From Ensifer sp. MPMI2T (GTDB lineage: Bacteria > Pseudomonadota > Alphaproteobacteria > Rhizobiales > Rhizobiaceae): a stretch of 64,000 bases of DNA. The notes under the pieces were generated by a model. That model was not told the origin of the DNA, ran no database searches, and saw only the letters and a list, made by a program, of their open reading frames with translations. The stretch is taken from contig NZ_SRXN01000006.1 in assembly GCF_004827385.1 (NCBI RefSeq), forward strand, positions 62,001 through 126,000. The letters run 5' to 3'. Below, in pieces: positions 1 to 8,465 of the stretch. The translations under genes and the position numbers were made by a program. Each line of letters opens with the position of its first letter. Position 1 is the first letter of the stretch.

Positions 1-414
1 CGCAATGCCGAAGAAGCCAAGCACCAGCCCGGTCTGCTGCAGCCGGCTGAGGTTTTCGTTGATCAAGAACGGCGCGACGGCTGCAGTCATCAACGGCTGC
101 AGTCCGGCGATGATGCCGGAAATCGCTGCCGGCACACCCTGCCCGATCGCCCACCACACGGCCCCCAGATAAAGCCCATGGAGAAACATCCCCGACACTA
201 TCGCATGACCGATCGTCGTCCAGGAGCGTGGCCAGCGAGCGCCCGTCACCGCGCAAAAGCCGATGAAAAGCAGAATCGCGAAGGCATAACGCAGTACAAG
301 AAAAGTCAGCGGATCGGCGAAAAAGGCCGCATATTTGGCGACCACCCAGCCGGTGGACCAGAGCAGGACGAAGATGGCCGGAGCCAAACGGGCAAGCGTC
401 ATCGATTTTTCCAT
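1..414 (-). CDS. DMT-family (EamA) transporter, N-terminal part
   Basis: The reverse strand is open from an ATG at 414 to the window edge (138 codons); the 3' part lies outside. The protein begins MEKSMTLARLAP and has closely packed hydrophobic segments with the WSTGWVVAKYA motif, typical of the first EamA half of drug/metabolite (RhaT/YdcZ-like) exporters with ten membrane spans. A GIIAGLQPLMTA stretch at about residues 95-107 fits the third or fourth span. A second in-frame ATG at 402 has a slightly better purine-rich leader, so the first four residues are uncertain. The family moves amino acids or other small metabolites across the inner membrane; the substrate cannot be told from this fragment. 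Confidence 0.85.
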   Translation of the reverse strand, partial: MEKSMTLARLAPAIFVLLWSTGWVVAKYAAFFADPLTFLVLRYAFAILLFIGFCAVTGARWPRSWTTIGHAIVSGMFLHGLYLGAVWWAIGQGVPAAISGIIAGLQPLMTAAVAPFLINENLSRLQQTGLVLGFFGIA

Positions 415-531
415 GGCTGGGCACGACGGCGGCGCATGAGTCGGGTGCCAGAGGTCGCGGGCTGGTACGAGCACGCCCGCCGATAAAGCGCACGGCGCCA
501 TCGGTCAAAGCAATTTTTCTGATGCTCAGCA

Positions 532-993
532 TCAGCGAATCGGAACCATAAGCCTGAGCGACGAGGTCGAGGGCGACACGAACCCGGCTTCGTATTCCTC
601 ACGATAGTGGAAATGGGTCGTATCGACGATGTGCCCCTCGGCTGCGATCCAGTCGAACATCTTGCTGTAATCCACGAACACATCCGAGCTCTCGGGACGA
701 TGGATCGTCGTTGCCAGACGCATGGCCGGCAACTCCACATGGTGTGGCTGGGTGAAGGTCCCGTCGTCTTCGCCCGCATAACCGACGAGATAACGGAAGC
801 CGTCCGACCGATCGTTCCAGGAAAGACCGATCAGCGCCGAATGATCCTCAGGATAAGCACGCCGGCGATGTTCCTGCGTCTCGGCGATCAGGCGGCGAAC
901 GGCACCGTCGGCCGCTTCGACAAAAGTGCCCTCCCAGAGGTGACCCGTAATCCGTTGGGCCGGGCGCTCCACGATTTCGAACGCTATCACCAT
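532..993 (-). CDS. GyrI-like small-molecule-binding domain protein
   Basis: This encodes a 153-residue cytosolic protein without a DNA-binding domain. It opens MVIAFEIVERPAQRITGH, and the layout (a repeated beta-alpha-beta half with a central Glu/Trp-rich pocket) resembles the stand-alone GyrI/SOUL or AraC effector-binding fold, which binds hydrophobic or cationic small ligands. I chose the ATG at 993 because GGAGG sits seven bases upstream; the longer open frame to 1029 has no such site. It is transcribed toward the DMT exporter with a gap of about 120 bases, so they may be co-transcribed. The family call rests on overall pattern rather than on catalytic residues, and the ligand is unknown. 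Confidence 0.6.
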   Translation of the reverse strand: MVIAFEIVERPAQRITGHLWEGTFVEAADGAVRRLIAETQEHRRRAYPEDHSALIGLSWNDRSDGFRYLVGYAGEDDGTFTQPHHVELPAMRLATTIHRPESSDVFVDYSKMFDWIAAEGHIVDTTHFHYREEYEAGFVSPSTSSLRLMVPIR

Positions 994-1241
994 CTCGCTT
1001 CCTCCCATCGCCTCCCGCCGAATGCTCAAATTCTAAGCATCTGCCGATTTCCTAACGCGCATCGAGAAGTCGCCCGGGAGCCGCCGCCCGCTGCGGTGGA
1101 TTTCGGCCGCCCGCGACCGCGGCAGCCGCGTCCCGAAAGACATTTAGGGCAGCTCGAAAATTCTTGATCCGCGAATGTGCACGCTTCTTGCATTGCATCA
1201 ACCATTGTACTCAAATGGTCAAAAATAAGGGGACCACGCCT

Positions 1242-2651
1242 TTGGCATTTGACGAAATGATGAATGCGGACAGCAGTCCGCGCCAGCCATATTCGACCTA
1301 CAATGAATGGTATGCCAGCCAGGACAGAATTCGGCTCATAGCGAAATCAAAGGAAGCTGAAAACATCTTCCGCAAGACGGGCATCACCTTCGCGGTCTAC
1401 GGACACGCAGACTCCTCCGAAAAGCTCATCCCCTTCGACCTTATCCCCCGCATCATTTCCGGCCGAGAGTGGCGCAAGCTGGCGCAAGGCATCGAACAGC
1501 GGGTCATCGCCCTCAACGCTTTCCTCGACGACATCTACCACAAGCAGGAAATCGTCCGCGCCGGGCGCATCCCGCGCGAGCTGATCGAGAAAAACGATGC
1601 CTTCCTGCCGCAAATGATCGGCTTCAGGCCGCCGGGCGGCGTCTACACGCATATCGTCGGCACCGACATCGTACGCACCGGCGAAGACCAGTTCTATGTC
1701 CTGGAGGACAACGCCCGCACGCCCTCCGGTGTCAGCTACATGCTGGAAAACCGGGAAACCATGATGCAGATGTTCCCGGAACTCTTTCACCAGAACCGCG
1801 TGCGACCGGTCGAGAACTATCCCTACCTGCTTCGCCAGAGCCTCGCCTCGTTGGCGCCGCCCGGCTGCAGCGGCAAGCCACGTGTTGCGGTACTGACCCC
1901 GGGTATCTACAACTCCGCCTTCTACGAGCACGCCTTCCTTGCGGACATGATGGGCGTCGAACTGGTGGAAGGCTCGGATCTTCGCGTCATCGACGGCAAA
2001 GTGAAGATGCGCACGACGCGCGGCTACGAGGCCATCGACGTGCTCTACCGCCGCGTCGACGACGATTTCCTCGATCCCCTCACCTTCCGCCCGGATTCCG
2101 CACTCGGCATTCCCGGCATCATGGACGTCTACCGGGCAGGCAACATCACAATCGCCAACGCGCCCGGCACCGGTATTTCCGACGACAAGGCGATCTATTC
2201 CTATATGCCAGAGATCGTCGAGTTCTATACCGGCCGCAAGCCCTTGCTTGAGAACGTTCCGACCTGGCGCTGCTCGGAGCCGCAAAGCCTCAAATACGTG
2301 CTCGAACACATCGAGGAACTGGTGATCAAGGAGGTTCACGGTTCCGGCGGCTACGGCATGCTCGTCGGCCCGACGGCAACGAGGAAGGAGCGAGCCATTT
2401 TTGCCGAAAAGTTGAAGGCGCGCCCCGGCAACTACATCGCCCAGCCGACACTGTCGCTCTCCACCGTTCCGATCCTCGTTAACAAGGGCATCGCTCCTCG
2501 CCATGTCGACCTGCGTCCCTACGTCCTTGTCTCCGACAAGGTGCAGATCATTCCCGGCGGCTTGACGCGCGTGGCGCTCAAGGCCGGCTCACTGGTGGTC
2601 AATTCCAGCCAGGGCGGCGGCACCAAGGACACCTGGGTACTGGAGGACTGA
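1242..2651 (+). CDS. Circularly permuted ATP-grasp type 2 protein
   Basis: The 469-residue product belongs to the circularly permuted ATP-grasp family (formerly DUF404/DUF407), predicted peptide or amide ligases. Visible markers are YVLEDNARTPSGVSYMLENR around residues 155-175, VIKEVHGSGGYGMLVGP around 365-380 and a C-terminal HVDLRPYVL. The TTG at 1242 was chosen because AAGGGG lies nine bases upstream and rhizobial relatives start with the same AFDEM sequence; an ATG at 1215 is in frame but has no clear ribosome site. It is followed after four bases by the alpha-E gene and then a transglutaminase gene. This three-gene cassette recurs in many bacteria and is thought to make or modify a peptide; its product is unknown. 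Confidence 0.88.
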   Translation: MAFDEMMNADSSPRQPYSTYNEWYASQDRIRLIAKSKEAENIFRKTGITFAVYGHADSSEKLIPFDLIPRIISGREWRKLAQGIEQRVIALNAFLDDIYHKQEIVRAGRIPRELIEKNDAFLPQMIGFRPPGGVYTHIVGTDIVRTGEDQFYVLEDNARTPSGVSYMLENRETMMQMFPELFHQNRVRPVENYPYLLRQSLASLAPPGCSGKPRVAVLTPGIYNSAFYEHAFLADMMGVELVEGSDLRVIDGKVKMRTTRGYEAIDVLYRRVDDDFLDPLTFRPDSALGIPGIMDVYRAGNITIANAPGTGISDDKAIYSYMPEIVEFYTGRKPLLENVPTWRCSEPQSLKYVLEHIEELVIKEVHGSGGYGMLVGPTATRKERAIFAEKLKARPGNYIAQPTLSLSTVPILVNKGIAPRHVDLRPYVLVSDKVQIIPGGLTRVALKAGSLVVNSSQGGGTKDTWVLED

Positions 2652-2655
2652 CGCG

Positions 2656-3597
2656 ATGCTGGGAAGAACTGCGAACGGCCTCTACTGGATGTTCCGCTAT
2701 ATCGAGCGCGCGGAGAACGGCGCCCGCCTGATCGATGCCGGCCTGCGCATGTCGCTGACCCGCAGCGAAGCGACCGAGGACGACTGGGACGGCGTGCTGC
2801 AGAGCGCCGGCGTGCGCGAGCTCTATGACGAGGTGCACGACACGCTGACGGGCAGCGATGCCATCGACTTCCTGCTTCGCGATCGCGCCAATCCGTCGAG
2901 TGTCATGTCCTGCATCGAGGCGGGCCGCCACAATGCCCGCATGGTCCGCACGGCGCTGACGCGCGAGACCTGGGAAGCGACCAACGAGTGCTGGATCGAG
3001 ATGAAGGCGATGCTGGCGAAAAAGGCGCGGCCCGCCGACCTGCCCGAGATCATCGACACGATCAAGCGCCGCGCCGGTCTCATCCGCGGCGCCTTCCACG
3101 GCACGATGCTGAGGAACGAGATCTTCAACTTCTCGCGCATCGGGACCTTCATCGAGCGGGCGGACAATACGGCGCGCATTCTCGACGTGAAGTATTACGT
3201 GCTGCTGCCGGCCGTCGCCGCCGTCGGCTCGTCGATGGACAACGTGCAGTGGGAATCGATCCTGCGCTCGGTGTCGGCCCACCGCGCCTATGGCTGGGTC
3301 TACGATGCCGAACTCAGGCCGGCGAACATCGCCGACTTCCTGATCTCCAACGGACGCATGCCGCGGTCGCTCGCCTATTGCTACGAAAAGATCGTCAGCA
3401 ATCTCGGCTATCTGGCGCGTGAATATCGCGCCACGCATGCGGCGCATGGGACCGCCGAGCAGACACTTGCAGCGCTCCGCAGCCGATCGATCAACGACAT
3501 CATGGATCAGGGACTGCACGAATATCTGGAGGAGTTCATCAGCGACAACAACCGTCTGGGCCAGGAAATCTCCGACGGTTATCGGTTCTATCACTGA
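2656..3597 (+). CDS. Alpha-E domain protein (DUF403)
   Basis: This 313-residue, mainly alpha-helical protein begins MLGRTANGLYWMFRYIERAE, the hallmark N-terminus of the alpha-E family, and keeps the second signature FIERADNTARILDVKYY near residues 170-187. The family has no proven reaction; it is nearly always encoded between a permuted ATP-grasp protein and a transglutaminase-like protein and is inferred to work with them in amide-bond formation or peptide tagging. The start codon lies four bases after the ATP-grasp stop, so the genes are almost certainly one transcript. Length is normal for the family and no residues appear missing. Confidence 0.9.
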   Translation: MLGRTANGLYWMFRYIERAENGARLIDAGLRMSLTRSEATEDDWDGVLQSAGVRELYDEVHDTLTGSDAIDFLLRDRANPSSVMSCIEAGRHNARMVRTALTRETWEATNECWIEMKAMLAKKARPADLPEIIDTIKRRAGLIRGAFHGTMLRNEIFNFSRIGTFIERADNTARILDVKYYVLLPAVAAVGSSMDNVQWESILRSVSAHRAYGWVYDAELRPANIADFLISNGRMPRSLAYCYEKIVSNLGYLAREYRATHAAHGTAEQTLAALRSRSINDIMDQGLHEYLEEFISDNNRLGQEISDGYRFYH

Positions 3598-3613
3598 GCT
3601 TCAGGAGAAGAAC

Positions 3614-4462
3614 ATGCACCTGAAAATCAGCCACACGACCGAATATGACTACGATGAACCGGTGCAATATGCGCTTCAGCGGCTGCGACTGACGCCGACG
3701 ACCCAGGTGGGTCAAACGGTCCTCAACTGGGAGACGCGCGTCGAGGGCGCGGCCATCGAAGTGTCCTACGACGACCACTTCGGCAATCGCACGCATCTCG
3801 TCAGCGTCGAGGGAGACCGCAACGCCATTCGGATCGTGGCGAACGGCGAGGTGGACACGGAAGATCGCGCCGGCGTTTTCGGCCCGCACCACTCCTTCGT
3901 GCCGCTATGGCTCTACGCGCGCGAGACGCCGCTCAGCAAAGCCGGGAAGCTGATCCGCGATCTCGCGAAATCCGCCGAAGGCGAGACCGATCTCGAGCGC
4001 GTACATTCGCTGATGGCCATCATTCACGAAACGGTCGAATACAAGCCCGGCGACACGCAGACCGAGACCACCGCCGAGGAGGCGTTGGAGCGCGGCAAGG
4101 GTGTCTGCCAGGATCATGCCCATATCCTGATTTCCGCCGCACGCACGCTCGGCCTCCCCGCCCGCTATCTTTCCGGCTACCTCATGATGGAAGGCCATCC
4201 GGAACAGACCGCGAGCCATGCCTGGGCGGAGGTCCATATCGCCGGCCTCGGATGGGTCGGCTTCGACGCCGCCAACAAGATCTGCCCGGACGACCGCTAT
4301 GTCCGGATCGCATCCGGCCTCTGCTATAGGGACGCCGCGCCGATTTCCGGACTGGTGCACGGCGCGGCTAGCGAAACGCTGAAGGTGGCCGTGACGGTCG
4401 AGAAGCATGGGCAGACGCAAAGCCAGACGCAAGGCGAGCAGAGCCAGACGCAGAGCCAGTGA
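3614..4462 (+). CDS. Transglutaminase-like cysteine peptidase
   Basis: The 282-residue product has an N-terminal beta-rich region (bacterial transglutaminase N domain, from about residue 3) and a transglutaminase-like core with the full catalytic triad: Cys165 in GKGVCQDHAH, His202 in SHAWAEV and Asp218 in GFDAAN. Such enzymes cleave or form amide bonds. The ATG at 3614 is supported by AGGAGA five bases before it. Third gene of the ATP-grasp/alpha-E cassette, 16 bases after the previous stop. The last 17 residues are a Gln/Ser/Thr repeat (units like QTQSQTQ) encoded by repeated CAGACGCA-type units; this tail is not part of the fold and may vary between strains. Confidence 0.9.
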   Translation: MHLKISHTTEYDYDEPVQYALQRLRLTPTTQVGQTVLNWETRVEGAAIEVSYDDHFGNRTHLVSVEGDRNAIRIVANGEVDTEDRAGVFGPHHSFVPLWLYARETPLSKAGKLIRDLAKSAEGETDLERVHSLMAIIHETVEYKPGDTQTETTAEEALERGKGVCQDHAHILISAARTLGLPARYLSGYLMMEGHPEQTASHAWAEVHIAGLGWVGFDAANKICPDDRYVRIASGLCYRDAAPISGLVHGAASETLKVAVTVEKHGQTQSQTQGEQSQTQSQ

Positions 4463-4560
4463 GCGACGAGCGAAAGAAACCACGCTCTTCCGCAAGTCAG
4501 GAAATTGCGGCAACGTGGTCGGCGCTCTGCTTCGCGTTGTTGTGCTGATAGAGTATTGCA

Positions 4561-4928
4561 ATGCATCGCCATTCCAACGAAAACGCAGGCCCGCTTGTGA
4601 TTGCGCTCTCGTTTTCCGTATTCACCGCCGCGCTTTCAACGTTTGCCTTTATTTTTTTCTTCGACGCAGCAGCGAATTGTCGAGTGGAAAATTGCGAGGT
4701 CTGTTCAGGGTTTATGAGAATGCAAATGCGGCATTGCTGCTAAGCATCATGGGCGCGATACTACTATCGGTGGCGCTCATTTGCGTTATTGCGAATATAG
4801 AGAGATATGAGAGAAAGATTTCTAGTTATCACGAGGGACAGCTCGACGTAACAGTATTTATGAAAATGTACGCGATTATGTTCTCCGTATTTACAATGTT
4901 TGCCTCGCTACTGCAATTGACGTTCTAA
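4561..4928 (+). pseudogene. Possible frameshifted small membrane protein
   Basis: Two adjacent frames each encode hydrophobic membrane-spanning sequence. The first (ATG at 4561, stop at 4743) has one span, LVIALSFSVFTAALSTFAF. The second, in another frame, covers the later part to 4928 (ATG at 4749) with two spans around GAILLSVALICVIA and MYAIMFSVFTMFAS. Read together they look like one three-span protein interrupted by a frame change near 4690-4740, but separate small genes are also possible. The stretch is clearly more AT-rich than its neighbours, which suggests foreign origin. I recognise no family. Confidence 0.3.
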
Positions 4929-4965
4929 CCGCCCTCATAGCTGAATGAAATGCGCGTGCATCCGC

Positions 4966-5080
4966 CCCTCATCCGGCCTGCCGGCCACCTTCTCCCCGCA
5001 AGCGGGGCGAAGGAGACTCGCCGCAACCGCCTCAGTCCCCTCTCCCCGCTTGCGGGGAGAGGGTTAGGGGTGAGGGCAAA
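4966..5080. repeat. RIME-like intergenic mosaic repeat
   Basis: A palindromic unit carries two GC-rich hairpins: CTTCTCCCCGC/GCGGGGCGAAG at about 4989-5012 and CTCTCCCCGC/GCGGGGAGAG at about 5040-5062, ending in GGTTAGGGGTGAGGGC. The CCCCTCATCCGGCCTGCCGG lead and this layout match the Rhizobium intergenic mosaic elements that are scattered through rhizobial genomes. It separates the AT-rich gap from the convergent dehydratase gene and could fold in RNA as a read-through barrier. Confidence 0.7.
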
Positions 5081-5108
5081 TGAATACCAGAACGCGCCAG
5101 CAGGCCCA

Positions 5109-6854
5109 TCAATGGCTGTCGCGGTCCATCGGGATGCGGTCGCCGCGTGCGCCGACGAGGAAGTCGAGGTCGGCACCGGTGTCGGCCTGCATTACCGTCT
5201 TGATGTAGAGCCCGCCGTAACCGCCTGTGAGCGGCTGAACCGGCGATACCCAAGCCAGGCGGCGACGGGCAAGCTCCTCGTCCGAAACGTCGAGGTGCAG
5301 CGTGCGGTTCGGGATATCGACTTCGATCAGGTCGCCGTTTTCCACGAGCGCCAAAGGTCCCCCTTCGGCCGCCTCCGGGGCGGTGTGGAGGATGACGGTG
5401 CCGTAGGCCGTGCCTGACATGCGGGCATCCGAAATGCGGATCATGTCGGTGATGCCCTTCTTCAGCACCTTCGGCGGCAGGCCCATGTTGCCGACCTCGG
5501 CCATGCCGGGATAGCCCTTCGGACCGCAATATTTCAGCACCATGATGCAGTTCTCGTCGATGTCGAGATCTTCACGGTTGATGCGGGCGTGATAGTCCTC
5601 GATGCTTTCGAAGACGACGGCGCGGCCCTTGTGTTGCATCAGGTGGGGCGAAGCGGCGGACGGCTTCAGCACGGCGCCTCGCGGGGCAAGGTTGCCGCGT
5701 AGCACGGCGATGCCGCCGGACTTCGTCAGCGCCTTTTCGCGCGGCAGGATCACGTCTTCGTTGTAGTTGACGACGCCTTTGACGTCGTTCCAGATCGTGT
5801 CGCCGCTGACCGTGATGGCGTCGTTATGAAGGAGCCCCATCTCGGCGACGGCCTTGATGACGACCGGCAGGCCACCGGCGTAATAGAACTCCTCCATCAG
5901 GTACTTGCCCGACGGCTGCAGGTTGACGATCGTCGGCACGTCGCGGCCGAGCCGGTCCCAGTCATCGAGCGAAAGATCGACGCCGACACGGCCGGCAAGC
6001 GCGAGCAGGTGCAGCACCGCATTGGTGGAGCCGCCGACCGCGCCGTTGACGCGGATGGCGTTTTCGAAAGCCTGCTTTGTCAGGATGTCGGAAGGCCTCA
6101 GGTCTTCCTTGACCATCTCGACGATGCGCCGGCCGGTGAGCTGAGAAATTACCCGGCGGCGTGCGTCGACGGCGGGGATGGCGGCGTTGCCGGAGAGCGT
6201 CATTCCGAGCGCCTCGGCCATCGACGCCATCGTTGAGGCCGTGCCCATGGTCATACAGCTTCCGGCAGAACGGGCCATGCCCTGCTCGGCGTCCATGAAC
6301 TCTTCCAGCGTCATCTCGCCGGACTTGACCATTTCCGAAAACTGCCAGACGGCGGTGCCGGAACCGACATCCTTGCCGCGCCACTTGCCGTTGAGCATCG
6401 GCCCGCCGGAGACAACGATCGCCGGAATGTCGACGCTTGCCGCCCCCATCAGAAGGCTGGGCGTGGTCTTGTCGCAGCCGCCGAGCAGCACGACGCCATC
6501 GACCGGATTACCTCGGATCGCTTCTTCGACATCCATAGCCGCCAGGTTGCGGAACATCATCGCCGTCGGCCTCAGTGTGCTTTCGCCCGTCGAGAAGACC
6601 GGGAATTCCACCGGGAAGCCGCCCGCCTCGTAGACCCCGCGCTTCACCCGCTCTGCAAGGTCACGCAGATGCGCATTGCAGGGCGTGAGCTCCGACCAGG
6701 TGTTGCAAATGCCGATGATCGGCCGTCCGTCGAAGGTGTCGGCGGGTAGCCCCTGGTTCTTCATCCAGGAGCGATGCATGATGGCATTCTTGCCCGTACC
6801 GCCGAACCATTCCTGTGAACGGAGTTTGCGCGGCCACTCAGCTTTCTTCTTCAT
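5109..6854 (-). CDS. L-arabinonate dehydratase (IlvD/EDD family)
   Basis: This 581-residue enzyme dehydrates L-arabinonate (and probably related C5/C6 sugar acids) to 2-keto-3-deoxy-arabinonate in the cytosol. It matches the Rhizobium leguminosarum arabinonate dehydratase type: three Fe-S ligands fall at Cys59 (TPCNAH), Cys127 (GGCDKT) and Cys200 (SAGSCMTMG), the expected carbamylated Lys129 follows Cys127, and the catalytic Ser is in DARMSG near residue 480. It is last in the chvE-ggu operon, 105 bases after the semialdehyde dehydrogenase gene. The next two steps are encoded just upstream in the operon, which makes the arabinonate assignment stronger than sequence alone would. Dihydroxyacid or phosphogluconate dehydratase is less likely because of length and context. 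Confidence 0.88.
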   Translation of the reverse strand: MKKKAEWPRKLRSQEWFGGTGKNAIMHRSWMKNQGLPADTFDGRPIIGICNTWSELTPCNAHLRDLAERVKRGVYEAGGFPVEFPVFSTGESTLRPTAMMFRNLAAMDVEEAIRGNPVDGVVLLGGCDKTTPSLLMGAASVDIPAIVVSGGPMLNGKWRGKDVGSGTAVWQFSEMVKSGEMTLEEFMDAEQGMARSAGSCMTMGTASTMASMAEALGMTLSGNAAIPAVDARRRVISQLTGRRIVEMVKEDLRPSDILTKQAFENAIRVNGAVGGSTNAVLHLLALAGRVGVDLSLDDWDRLGRDVPTIVNLQPSGKYLMEEFYYAGGLPVVIKAVAEMGLLHNDAITVSGDTIWNDVKGVVNYNEDVILPREKALTKSGGIAVLRGNLAPRGAVLKPSAASPHLMQHKGRAVVFESIEDYHARINREDLDIDENCIMVLKYCGPKGYPGMAEVGNMGLPPKVLKKGITDMIRISDARMSGTAYGTVILHTAPEAAEGGPLALVENGDLIEVDIPNRTLHLDVSDEELARRRLAWVSPVQPLTGGYGGLYIKTVMQADTGADLDFLVGARGDRIPMDRDSH

Positions 6855-6899
6855 CGTTTCCTCTTTAACCCCGCATGTCAGCGGGCGAAATCACGTGGG

Positions 6900-6959
6900 C
6901 TTGAGAGCGGGATGAGGAAAAGTGTGCGCGGTTTTCCGCCCGCATCCCGCTCTAACTCT
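6900..6959. repeat. Dispersed palindromic repeat, copy 1
   Basis: The sequence GAGCGGGATGAGGAAAAGTG followed by a GCGGTTTTCCGCCCGCATCCC half forms a long imperfect hairpin. It shares its core (AAAGTGTGnnGCGGTTTTCC) and TTCAA end with copies near 43165 and 54884. It fills most of the gap between the dehydratase and aldehyde dehydrogenase genes and could act as an mRNA stability or attenuation hairpin inside the operon. Confidence 0.65.
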
Positions 6960-8393
6960 TCAAGCCAGCGTGTAGGCTGTCTTGACGGTCGTGTAGAATT
7001 CGGCGGCGTATTTGCCCTGTTCGCGCGAGCCGTAGGAGGAGCCCTTGCGGCCACCGAACGGCACGTGGAAATCGACGCCCGCCGTTGGCAGGTTGACCAT
7101 CACCATGCCGGCCTCGGCATTGCGCTTGAAATGGGTCGCATGCTTGAGGCTGGTGGTGGCGATGCCGGAGGACAGCCCGAACGGCGTGTCGTTGGCAACG
7201 GCAAGCGCCTCGTCATAATCCTTCACCCGGATCACCGCCGCGACCGGACCAAAAATCTCCTCGCGGGCAATCCGCATCTGATTGGTCGCCTCGGTGAACA
7301 GCGCCGGCTGCAGATAGAAGCCGGGCGTGTCGCGGGCAATCAGTTCGCCGCCGAAGGCGAGCTTGGCGCCTTCCTGTTTGCCGATGGCGATATAATCGGT
7401 GTCCTGGTTGAGCTGGCCCTGATCGACGACCGGGCCGATATGGGTGCCGGCCTTCAAGGCGTCGTCGACGACCAGACCGTTCATCCGCTCGGCCATCGCC
7501 GCGACGAACTTATCGTGGATGCCCTCGGTGACGATCAGGCGCGACGAGGCGGTGCAGCGCTGGCCGGTCGAGAAAAAGGCGGAGTTGACCGCCGCTTCGA
7601 CGGCGACCGCAAGCTCGGCGTCATCGAGCACGACGAACGGGTTCTTGCCGCCCATCTCCAGCTGGAATTTGCGGTTGTGCTCGACCGAGGCGGCGGCGAC
7701 ACGTTTGCCGGTGCCGACCGAGCCAGTAAAGGTGATCGCCTGAATGTCGGGGCTGTCGAGCATTGCCTGACCGACGACCGAGCCCTTGCCCATGACCAGG
7801 TTCAACACCCCCTTCGGCAGACCGGCGCGATGGAGAATGTCGACGATCGCCCACGAGCAGCCGGGCACCAGTTCGGCCGGCTTGAAGACGACGGTGTTGC
7901 CGTAACAAAGCGCCGGGGCGATCTTCCAGGCGGGAATGGCGATCGGAAAATTCCACGGCGTGATGATGCCGACGACGCCGACCGGCTCGCGGGTGATCTC
8001 GACGCCGATATTGGGCCGCACCGACGGGATGACCTCGCCGGCGAGCCGCAAGGCTTCGCCGGCGAAGAAGTCGAAAATCTGGCCGGCCCGCACCGTCTCG
8101 CCGATGCCCTCGGCGAGGGTCTTGCCTTCCTCGCGCGACAGCAGCCGCCCGAGTTCGTCCTTGCGGGCGAGGATCTCGTCGGCGGTCTTCTTGAGGATCG
8201 CGTGACGCTCGAGCAGGCCGGAACGCGACCAGGCCAGAAAGGCCGCCTTCGCCGCCGCGATCGCGGCTAACGCATCATCGGCGCTGGCGCGGGCATAATC
8301 GCCGACGACATCGTTGGTGTTCGACGGATTGACGTTGGCGACGCCGTCCGTGCCGACCCATTCGCCGGCAATCAGGTTCTGATGAAGTGTCAT
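6960..8393 (-). CDS. 2-oxoglutarate semialdehyde dehydrogenase
   Basis: A 477-residue NAD(P)-dependent aldehyde dehydrogenase. The nucleotide-binding ITPWNFP motif is at about residues 144-150, the general base Glu246 in QLEMGGKNP and the nucleophile Cys280 in GQRCTASS. In this operon it should oxidise 2-oxoglutarate semialdehyde, the product of the AraD1 dehydratase, to 2-oxoglutarate, feeding the TCA cycle. AAGGAGG lies ten bases before the ATG. Succinate-semialdehyde dehydrogenases look very similar, so substrate assignment relies on the neighbouring arabinonate dehydratase and gguC/araD1. Confidence 0.88.
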   Translation of the reverse strand: MTLHQNLIAGEWVGTDGVANVNPSNTNDVVGDYARASADDALAAIAAAKAAFLAWSRSGLLERHAILKKTADEILARKDELGRLLSREEGKTLAEGIGETVRAGQIFDFFAGEALRLAGEVIPSVRPNIGVEITREPVGVVGIITPWNFPIAIPAWKIAPALCYGNTVVFKPAELVPGCSWAIVDILHRAGLPKGVLNLVMGKGSVVGQAMLDSPDIQAITFTGSVGTGKRVAAASVEHNRKFQLEMGGKNPFVVLDDAELAVAVEAAVNSAFFSTGQRCTASSRLIVTEGIHDKFVAAMAERMNGLVVDDALKAGTHIGPVVDQGQLNQDTDYIAIGKQEGAKLAFGGELIARDTPGFYLQPALFTEATNQMRIAREEIFGPVAAVIRVKDYDEALAVANDTPFGLSSGIATTSLKHATHFKRNAEAGMVMVNLPTAGVDFHVPFGGRKGSSYGSREQGKYAAEFYTTVKTAYTLA

Positions 8394-8465
8394 GGGCTTG
8401 GGGCCTCCTTGTCTTCTTGACGCAACCGGCCGCCCGTCGCGGCCCGCGGCTGCCTAGCAGATATA

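Noticed and set aside
6912-8270. Long plus-strand frame opposite the semialdehyde dehydrogenase
   Set aside because: The sequence lacks any recognisable domain and mirrors the codon bias of the real gene on the other strand.
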